DNA of 6,440 bases. Source: Candidatus Caldarchaeum sp. (lineage in GTDB: Archaea > Thermoproteota > Nitrososphaeria_A > Caldarchaeales > Caldarchaeaceae). The stretch lies in the NCBI GenBank assembly GCA_025054795.1, contig JANWZU010000109.1, positions 1-6,440 on the forward strand. The letters are read 5' to 3'. Every line of letters begins with the position of its first letter. Position 1 is the first letter of the stretch. The notes beneath the pieces were generated by a model. That model was not told the origin of the DNA. It worked only from the letters and a program-made list of their open reading frames with translations, and did no database searches. Below are positions 1-5,123 of this stretch, in pieces. Made by a program: the position numbers and the translations under genes.

Positions 1-1375
1 AGAGCAGCGCAATCCCTATGCCTTTCTTGACCGTTCTTGATATTTTGTTGAAACGCTCAAACTCCCTCATCCTAGCCTCCCAGCCGGAGACTTCCACAGC
101 CTTCCGGTAGCATTTCACAAGACCATCCTCCTCGACCCTCTGGCTCGTCGCAGTCAGACTGCCCGGCCTGAGCATGTTGGCTTCACGTATTTCAAGCGGC
201 GACAAACCCAGCTCCTCAGCCAGCTCGTTCATCAACATTTCTGCAGCGAAATGAGCTTGAGGTGCTCCGAAGCCTCTTGTCGACCCGGCCATGGTGTTGT
301 TTGTGAGAACGCAGTAGCCGTCAGCCCAGACGTTCGGCACCTCGTAGGGCCCTGTGCAGTGGAAGGTTGCCCTGCCTATTACTAGATGGCCTTTAGAGAT
401 GTAGGCGCCCGTGTCCTCTATCAGGGTTGACTTCCATGCTAGGAGCTTGCCGTTTCTAGAGGCGCCGACTATGTGGGTGATTTCGAAAGGATGTCTCTTA
501 CACTGGACGGTCATCGCCTCAGCTCTTGTGAAAGCGGCTAGAGACGGCCTGCCCGTGTAGTAGGTGGCTAGGCAGGCGTAAGCTGCGACGTCGATGGGGG
601 TTTCGTCGGACTTGGGCCCGAAACCTCCACCCGTAGCCGCCTGAACAACCCGCAGCTTATCGGCTGGAACTCCGAGTATACCCCTAACCTTGTTGTAGAC
701 GTCGTGGAGGTTCTGCATCGACGAAATACAGGTGATTCGGCCGTCGCCGTCTCTGAAGGCGTAGGCGATTTCGGTTTCCAGCGGTAATCCGGTGATGAAC
801 TGAGTCTTGTACGTCCTCTGTACGATGACGTCCGACTGTTTGAAGCCTTTCTCAACGTCGCCCTTTCTAATCTTGAAGTGGGTCACTATGTTGTCTCTGT
901 CTTGGACACGTGGAGCGTCGGGTTTCATGGCTTCAGCGGGACTGGCGACAACGGGCAAGGGGTCGTAGAACACTTCAACCAAGTCAGCTGCCTCCTCAGC
1001 GTCTTCAACTGTCTCGCCGACAACCAAGGCTATCGCCTCCCCCACATGCCTTACCCTGTCCACAGCCAGCAGCGGCCTGTCAGGTATCAGGCTTCCGGCA
1101 TCATTCTCCCCGGGAATATCCTTGTGCGTTATTATTTTCTTGACAGAAGGTCTTGCTTCGACTTTGCTCAGGTCTATGCCTTTAATCAACGCGCTGGGGA
1201 GCTTGGACCTCACCGCCTTGACGTAGAGAGGCTTTTCAGCCACGAGGTCGGCTGTGTACATGGGCTTTCCGAGTACTGCGTCGAGGGCGTCTACTCTAGC
1301 GACCTTCTTACCGACGACGAGGAACTCACGGGCTTGCAGAATCTCTCTGAACCTCTGTATTATCTCCTCGCTCAT
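1..1375 (-). CDS. Molybdopterin-binding (large) subunit of a xanthine dehydrogenase-family molybdenum hydroxylase, 3' end outside window
   Basis: Reading the minus strand from ATG at 1375 gives 458 uninterrupted codons running off the window edge, about 60% of the usual ~750-800 residues. Seen: the family N-terminus VGKKVARVDALDAVLGKPMY at 21-40; RHVGEAIALVVG at 109-120; LETE at 199-202; Q221 in SMQN, matching the cofactor-contacting Gln of xanthine dehydrogenases; the Mo-cofactor loop GGGFGPK at 249-255; IGRA with R335; and RGFGAPQ at 367-373. The family transfers electrons from a hydroxylated heterocycle or aldehyde via Mo to 2Fe-2S and FAD. The CO dehydrogenase loop AYRCSFR is absent, so a purine or other N-heterocycle substrate is likelier. 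The residue after GGGFGPK is Ser256, where mammalian xanthine dehydrogenase has a substrate-binding Glu. R335 aligns by eye with that enzyme's second substrate residue, Arg880. The catalytic C-terminal Glu lies outside the window. The ATG overlaps the upstream stop (ATGA), and a GGCGAGG ribosome-binding site precedes it. The family call is firm; the substrate is open. Confidence 0.93.
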   Translation of the reverse strand, partial: MSEEIIQRFREILQAREFLVVGKKVARVDALDAVLGKPMYTADLVAEKPLYVKAVRSKLPSALIKGIDLSKVEARPSVKKIITHKDIPGENDAGSLIPDRPLLAVDRVRHVGEAIALVVGETVEDAEEAADLVEVFYDPLPVVASPAEAMKPDAPRVQDRDNIVTHFKIRKGDVEKGFKQSDVIVQRTYKTQFITGLPLETEIAYAFRDGDGRITCISSMQNLHDVYNKVRGILGVPADKLRVVQAATGGGFGPKSDETPIDVAAYACLATYYTGRPSLAAFTRAEAMTVQCKRHPFEITHIVGASRNGKLLAWKSTLIEDTGAYISKGHLVIGRATFHCTGPYEVPNVWADGYCVLTNNTMAGSTRGFGAPQAHFAAEMLMNELAEELGLSPLEIREANMLRPGSLTATSQRVEEDGLVKCYRKAVEVSGWEARMREFERFNKISRTVKKGIGIALL

Positions 1376-1827
1376 CTCTGCCTCGCCCTCTCAAACGCTT
1401 CCTCGAAACGCAGGTAGCTTCCGCAGCGGCATAGAACGCTTCTCAGAGCATGTCTTACCTCTTCCCTTGAAGCCGAAGGTTTTGAGTCTAGCAGATGCTT
1501 GAGCACCAGCAGTGCTGATGGAATGCAGAACCCGCACTGGACGGCGCCTACGTCCACGAAGGCACGCTGAAGCGGGTGAAGGTTTTCATGGCTGCCTAAG
1601 GCTTCCACCGTGGTTATTTCACGACCAGCCGCTTGGTAAGCCAGAACCAGACAGGCGTTGACAGGCTTACCGTCGAGCAGAACCACGCAGAGCCCGCAGT
1701 CGCCTACGCCGCATCCCTCCTTCACGCTCATCAGCCCAAGCCTCTTCCTCAGCAAGTCGGTCAGCCTATCGTTGCTCTTTACATCCACTCTGTATGAAAC
1801 TCCGTTAACAATAGTTGTTATCTCCAT
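1372..1827 (-). CDS. [2Fe-2S] iron-sulfur (small) subunit of the molybdenum hydroxylase
   Basis: This 151-residue protein has the standard length and two-domain layout of CoxS/XdhC-type subunits, which carry electrons between the Mo cofactor and FAD. Seen: the plant-ferredoxin-like cluster C39-x4-C44-x2-C47-x11-C59 (within EGCGVGDCGLC), then the helical domain cluster C98-x2-C101 (QCGFC) and C133-x-C135 (LCRC). All eight ligands are present, so both clusters should form. The flanks of the second cluster are unusual: QCGFCIPS and LCRCGSY, where most relatives have QCGFCTPG and LCRCTGY. The start at 1827 overlaps the FAD-subunit stop by one base (TGATG) and is preceded by GGAGG three bases upstream. 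The stop overlaps the Mo-subunit start by four bases. It is a cytoplasmic protein with no signal peptide visible. The family assignment is very secure. Confidence 0.96.
   Translation of the reverse strand: MEITTIVNGVSYRVDVKSNDRLTDLLRKRLGLMSVKEGCGVGDCGLCVVLLDGKPVNACLVLAYQAAGREITTVEALGSHENLHPLQRAFVDVGAVQCGFCIPSALLVLKHLLDSKPSASREEVRHALRSVLCRCGSYLRFEEAFERARQR
1381..1387 (-). promoter_or_regulatory. Ribosome-binding site of the molybdopterin subunit
   Basis: GGCGAGG on the minus strand ends five bases before the ATG at 1375, within the 3' end of the [2Fe-2S] subunit gene. It supports the 1375 start, which forms an ATGA overlap with the upstream stop. Confidence 0.5.
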
Positions 1828-2669
1828 CAGCCTCCAGCCCCCGTTAGCAGCCTTCCTAGCAGAACCCCGGCAGCCTCACGTCTGTACCAAGCAGGAGCAA
1901 CGACGTCGTCCGATGGGTTGATGCTCTGCGCCATGAGCTGCGAAGCCTTGACTGCTGTTTGTCTGTCAAGGGTTCTTCCTTGAAGGAAACGCTCGACTGG
2001 GTATACTCTGTTGGGTAGGCTGAGGCTGTGGTGAGAGACAGCGACCCTAACCTCTTCCAACCGTCCGTCTTGTTGAACAAAAGACAGCGCCACAGACATT
2101 ATCGGGATGCGTGAAACCCCAAGCCACAGCTTTTCGAAAAAACAGTTGGGCTTCTTGGCGAAGACAACCGACTTGAGGAGTATCGGCTGGGTTGACCGCT
2201 GTTGGAGGAATTCATGCAGCTTCGAACGCTGCTCACCACGGCTTGTCTGGAAAACGAGTTCGGCGTCAAGAGCCAGCATTATGGGTATTATGTCCTCTGA
2301 GCAGTTTTTCAGCATTATGCTTCCTCCCAAAGTGGCACGGTTGGACACCACGGGCGAGGAGTAGCATCGCCAGAAGGATTTTAGCGTAGGTATCCTGTCG
2401 CCCAGTTTTTCGACTAGCTGGTTGTGTGTCGTCAAGGCTCCTGCTTCGACTCTGTCTTGGCTCTCACGGATGAAACGAAGCTCGTCGAGGTTTGAGATGT
2501 CCAGCAGCTTCCTCGCCTTGTTCACGCCCATGGTGATTGAGGAGAGAACGTAGGTTCCTCCAGCCATTACAATGTATCCCTCTCTCTCAATCATCCTCAC
2601 GGCATCGTCCACACTCCGGGCAACTGCTACATCCAGCTTTGGTAGGCCAAGGTATCCCAGCTCGGTCAT
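1827..2669 (-). CDS. FAD-binding (medium) subunit of the molybdenum hydroxylase
   Basis: The 280-residue product is of typical length for CoxM/XdhB-type subunits, which bind FAD and pass electrons from the 2Fe-2S clusters to the final acceptor. Seen: the FAD pyrophosphate loop AGGTYVLSSITMG at 36-48, the second FAD loop SNRATLGGSIM at 109-119, an LALDAEL segment at 132-138, and the C-terminal WYRREAAGVLLGRLL segment at 261-275, which matches the CO_deh_flav_C signature. The loops deviate slightly from the common AGGTD and ATLGGN forms (Tyr40 and Ser117). There is no 4Fe-4S insertion of the 4-hydroxybenzoyl-CoA reductase kind. The start at 2669 overlaps the preceding amidohydrolase stop by four bases, and a GAGG element lies eight bases upstream. 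I cannot tell from sequence whether the acceptor is NAD, a quinone, ferredoxin or oxygen. Confidence 0.95.
   Translation of the reverse strand: MTELGYLGLPKLDVAVARSVDDAVRMIEREGYIVMAGGTYVLSSITMGVNKARKLLDISNLDELRFIRESQDRVEAGALTTHNQLVEKLGDRIPTLKSFWRCYSSPVVSNRATLGGSIMLKNCSEDIIPIMLALDAELVFQTSRGEQRSKLHEFLQQRSTQPILLKSVVFAKKPNCFFEKLWLGVSRIPIMSVALSFVQQDGRLEEVRVAVSHHSLSLPNRVYPVERFLQGRTLDRQTAVKASQLMAQSINPSDDVVAPAWYRREAAGVLLGRLLTGAGG
1831..1835 (-). promoter_or_regulatory. Ribosome-binding site of the [2Fe-2S] subunit
   Basis: GGAGG on the minus strand sits within the last codons of the FAD-subunit gene, three bases before the ATG at 1827. The core is strong but the spacing is short. Combined with the TGATG overlap, termination-reinitiation is likely. 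Confidence 0.5.
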
Positions 2670-4033
2670 GAAACCAGCCTCAGCGGCTCAACGGCTTCGG
2701 ATGGCTTATCCCCAAGCTTCTGCCAAAGCCTCTCAACGGTTTTCAACACACGCTGCTCTGCCTTCTCCTTGTCGACAAGGGTCAGACGGCGGTTGTTGAC
2801 AACATGCTTCCCGTCAACGAAGGCATGAACCACATCTCCGCCTCTGACGCCGTTGACCAAGTAGCCATATACGTTCCCCGAGAGCGGGGCTGCGCAAACC
2901 TCGGGCCTCACAACTATCACGTCGGCTTTCTTACCTACCTCAAGCGAACCTAAACCATCAAGTCCGTAGGCCTTTGCGGCGTTGACCGTTGCTGTTTCAA
3001 CCACCTGCTGAGCCGACAGCACAGAGGGGTTTCTTCTGTCAACTCTGTGGACGAGGAATGCGGCCCTCATGTTCTCGAAGCCGTCGAAGACGTATCCGTC
3101 GTTCCCCAGCCCAACGTTAACACCTAGCTCGAGCATTTCAGGCAGCTTCATCACGCCCACGGCGTTGAGCATGTTGCTCATGGGGTTGTGGGCGACGTTC
3201 GTGCCCGTAGCTGCCAGAAGCTCTATTTCACGTCGGTTTAGGTGAACACAGTGGGCGAGCACGGCTCTTGGACCAAGAAGACCTTTGTCGTAGAGCCTTT
3301 CAACGGTTCTCTTGCCGTATCTTTCTATGTTGTGGTAGACGTCGTTGGGGCCTTCCGATACATGTATCGTGAGCGGGGCCTTGTATTTTTTGGAAGCCTC
3401 GACCCCCTTGGCTATCAGTTCGTCGCTGACCGTGAAGGATGCGTGGAGGCTGATCATTCCCTTCGCCAGACTTTCCCCACCTTTCTCGAGAAACCTTATG
3501 TTCTCCTTTAGGCCTCTCTCACCCTCCTCAACGCTCCGCCTCTCCGTGGCCTCGAAAGATATCACGCCACGTAAGCCGACCTCGTTCACAGCCTTCGCTA
3601 TTGCTTCGAGCGATCCCTCCGGATTTGGAGGTGCAGAGTAGGTGTCTGCGAAGGTTGTCGTCCCGTTCAGAAGCATCTCCATAGAAGCAGCCAGAGCCGT
3701 GGCGTAGGCGTCTTCGTTGTCCATATTTTCATCAAGCGGCCACCATATTCGCTGAAGGTTCTCTAGAAAGTCTGATGTGGGCCTGATGTTGAGGACGGCG
3801 CCTCTCAGAGCTATGCCGTAGAGATGGGTGTGGGCGCATACAAGGCCTGGCATGATGAAGCTGTCTCTTGCTTCGACCACTTTGTCGTACTCGCTGGCCC
3901 TCACTTCTCCAGAGCTGCCTACGTAGACAATTCTGTCGCCCTCGAAACCGACAGCTCCGTTGTGAATCACTCTGCGGGCGAAGTCCATGGAAACCACTAC
4001 GCCGCCTCTGATCAGCGTCTTCTCGGGAGCCAT
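2666..4033 (-). CDS. SsnA/AtzA/TrzN-type metal-dependent amidohydrolase (probable N-heterocycle deaminase)
   Basis: This 455-residue member of the amidohydrolase superfamily has the usual length for the guanine deaminase/SsnA/AtzA branch, which hydrolytically removes amino groups from purines, pyrimidines or triazines. Seen: an N-terminal beta-sandwich segment; PGLVCAHTH at 62-70 with metal ligands H68 and H70; GTTTFAD at 124-130; IHVSE at 223-227 (H224, E227); LAHCVHL at 259-265 (H261); AHNPMSN at 281-287; and GLGNDG at 308-313 (D312). The full metal and catalytic set is therefore intact. IWWPLD at 96-101 and LHASFTVSDE at 196-205 resemble SsnA proteins from memory, and in Escherichia coli ssnA lies in the xdhD purine-catabolism cluster. 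It is second in the operon, three bases after the LLM gene, with GGGTG six bases before its ATG. A methylthioadenosine/S-adenosylhomocysteine deaminase or other aminohydrolase is possible. The substrate is not determined. Confidence 0.9.
   Translation of the reverse strand: MAPEKTLIRGGVVVSMDFARRVIHNGAVGFEGDRIVYVGSSGEVRASEYDKVVEARDSFIMPGLVCAHTHLYGIALRGAVLNIRPTSDFLENLQRIWWPLDENMDNEDAYATALAASMEMLLNGTTTFADTYSAPPNPEGSLEAIAKAVNEVGLRGVISFEATERRSVEEGERGLKENIRFLEKGGESLAKGMISLHASFTVSDELIAKGVEASKKYKAPLTIHVSEGPNDVYHNIERYGKRTVERLYDKGLLGPRAVLAHCVHLNRREIELLAATGTNVAHNPMSNMLNAVGVMKLPEMLELGVNVGLGNDGYVFDGFENMRAAFLVHRVDRRNPSVLSAQQVVETATVNAAKAYGLDGLGSLEVGKKADVIVVRPEVCAAPLSGNVYGYLVNGVRGGDVVHAFVDGKHVVNNRRLTLVDKEKAEQRVLKTVERLWQKLGDKPSEAVEPLRLVS
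2678..2682 (-). promoter_or_regulatory. Ribosome-binding site of the FAD subunit
   Basis: TGAGG on the minus strand lies eight to nine bases before the ATG at 2669, inside the last codons of the amidohydrolase gene. It supports the start that makes the ATGA overlap. Confidence 0.45.
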
Positions 4034-4036
4034 GTA

Positions 4037-5038
4037 CTACACCCGTGCGATGCTTTTGATGACGTATTCGACGTTTCCGCTTAAAGGCAAGAGTAAAGGC
4101 GAGGTGCATCCGTGAGCCATGTACTCCTTGACTTTAGCAAAGACGTCGGAAACGGTTCCAGACGCAGTTATCATCCTCACAACATCGTCAGGAACTATCT
4201 CAGCAGCTTTCTCTATTCCGCCGGGCTTCGCCGGCCATCCACCCATGACTTTCTGAACCTCCTGAATCAAGTCTTCGCTCACTCCGCTGGCTTTCATTAT
4301 GTGCGGCTGCTGGCCCAGCGTCATGGTGACGTGCTTCTTGGCAAGCTTGACGGCTTTGTCGGCATCCTCCTCCATCGAGCAGGCGACCAGCTGAGGCCTG
4401 TCGATGTCCTCGATTTTTCTACCTGTTTTCACCGCTCCTTTCCTTATGTGTTCCAGCGCTGTGTCGTTGTACTTCGGTGAGACGAGGTAGTTGAGCAGGA
4501 CTCCGTCGGCTATCTCGCCTGCAAGCTCCATCATCTTCCAACCCGTCGCTCCCACGTAAATCGGTATGTTCCGTGGTTTTTCGCCGGCTCCGTGGAGGAC
4601 GTCGAGCCTAACGCCTCTTAGCTTGACGAAACGGCCCTCGTACGTCACCTCCTCCATCATGAAAAGCCGTCGGATTGTTTCAACGTACTCCCGCATGCAG
4701 GTGAGAGGCTCCTTCCTCTCTATTCCAACCTTCCATGCGAGAGGGTCCCACCAAGCACCCAACCCCAGCATCACCCTTCCGTCTGAAAGCTCATCCATAG
4801 TCGCAAAAGTCTGGGCAATCAAGGCCGCGTTCCTAGTCCAGGTGTTTATCACGCCCGCACCCACTTTCAGCCTTGTGGTGACGGTTGCGATGGCCGTCAT
4901 AGGGGTTAGTGCATCACGGGCAAGCCTTGACTCAGCGACCCAAGCCGATTCGAAGCCGTTCTGCTCGCCGAGCTGTGCGTACTTAACCATGTCTCTCACA
5001 TGCATGTCCTGTAGATACAGACCCCATCTGATTTTCAT
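4037..5038 (-). CDS. LLM-class (luciferase-like) flavin/F420-dependent oxidoreductase, Mer-like
   Basis: The 333-residue product fits the bacterial luciferase-like superfamily, a TIM-barrel fold using FMN or coenzyme F420. Seen: the N-terminal barrel strand IRWGLYLQD at 3-11; GFESAWVAES at 28-37; TTRLKVGAGVINTWTRN at 54-70; the helix TFATMDELSDGRVMLGLG at 77-94, which is very characteristic of this family; and IPIYVGATGWKMMELAGEIADG at 158-179, the phosphate-binding strand and helix typical of methylene-tetrahydromethanopterin reductase-like members. No signal peptide or membrane segment is seen. It is the first gene of the operon and its ATG directly follows a likely archaeal promoter, without a Shine-Dalgarno sequence. 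Known family reactions include hydride transfer with F420 and, for FMN members such as RutA, oxygenation of pyrimidine rings. Which applies here is not shown by the sequence. The superfamily call is secure; F420 use is inferred. Confidence 0.92.
   Translation of the reverse strand: MKIRWGLYLQDMHVRDMVKYAQLGEQNGFESAWVAESRLARDALTPMTAIATVTTRLKVGAGVINTWTRNAALIAQTFATMDELSDGRVMLGLGAWWDPLAWKVGIERKEPLTCMREYVETIRRLFMMEEVTYEGRFVKLRGVRLDVLHGAGEKPRNIPIYVGATGWKMMELAGEIADGVLLNYLVSPKYNDTALEHIRKGAVKTGRKIEDIDRPQLVACSMEEDADKAVKLAKKHVTMTLGQQPHIMKASGVSEDLIQEVQKVMGGWPAKPGGIEKAAEIVPDDVVRMITASGTVSDVFAKVKEYMAHGCTSPLLLPLSGNVEYVIKSIARV
4040..4044 (-). promoter_or_regulatory. Ribosome-binding site of the SsnA-like amidohydrolase
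   Basis: On the minus strand GGGTG lies six bases before the ATG at 4033. It lies across the end of the LLM gene, whose stop codon occupies 4037-4039. This supports the 4033 start and translation of the second gene from an internal ribosome-binding site, unlike the first gene of the operon. Confidence 0.5.
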
Positions 5039-5059
5039 GCAGTAGAATTAGGTGGTTGT

Positions 5060-5074
5060 GGTTATTTATTTGTT
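5060..5074 (-). promoter_or_regulatory. Probable archaeal TATA element for the minus-strand operon (leaderless start)
   Basis: Read on the minus strand this is AACAAATAAATAACC, the most AT-rich stretch of the divergent intergenic region. Its centre is about 29 bases before the LLM gene ATG. Archaeal TATA boxes are centred about 26-27 bases before the transcription start, which would put the start at or within a few bases of the ATG. No Shine-Dalgarno sequence lies between them (the interval reads CACCTAATTCTACTGC). This fits a leaderless mRNA. The call is by position and composition only. Confidence 0.6.
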
Positions 5075-5078
5075 TAGG

Positions 5079-5094
5079 GTCAAAGGTTATATCA
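5079..5094 (+). promoter_or_regulatory. Probable archaeal BRE/TATA element for the adenine deaminase-like gene
   Basis: The sequence GTCAAAGGTTATATCA contains a purine-rich BRE-like part (CAAAGG) followed by TTATATCA. Counting about 26 bases from the TATA centre puts transcription start near 5116, leaving a leader of only about 8 bases before ATG 5124. AAGAAGGT at 5115-5122 resembles a ribosome-binding site but ends one base before the ATG, too close to be a good one. The two promoters lie within 35 bp of each other, so shared control of both units is plausible. Confidence 0.5.
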
Positions 5095-5123
5095 ACGTTG
5101 CAGGGTTTAATGTCAAGAAGGTC

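Noticed and set aside
878..1417. Plus-strand open frame of 179 codons
   Set aside because: It is antisense to the Mo and FeS subunit genes, whose conserved motifs fix the coding strand. The translation has no recognisable domain.
1..2669. Aerobic CO dehydrogenase (coxMSL)
   Set aside because: The gene order matches but the Mo subunit lacks the form I active-site loop and has xanthine dehydrogenase-like motifs instead.
4566..5045. Plus-strand open frame of 159 codons across the 5' half of the LLM gene
   Set aside because: It is antisense to a well-supported family member, low-complexity in Ser/Thr/Pro, and shows no domain.
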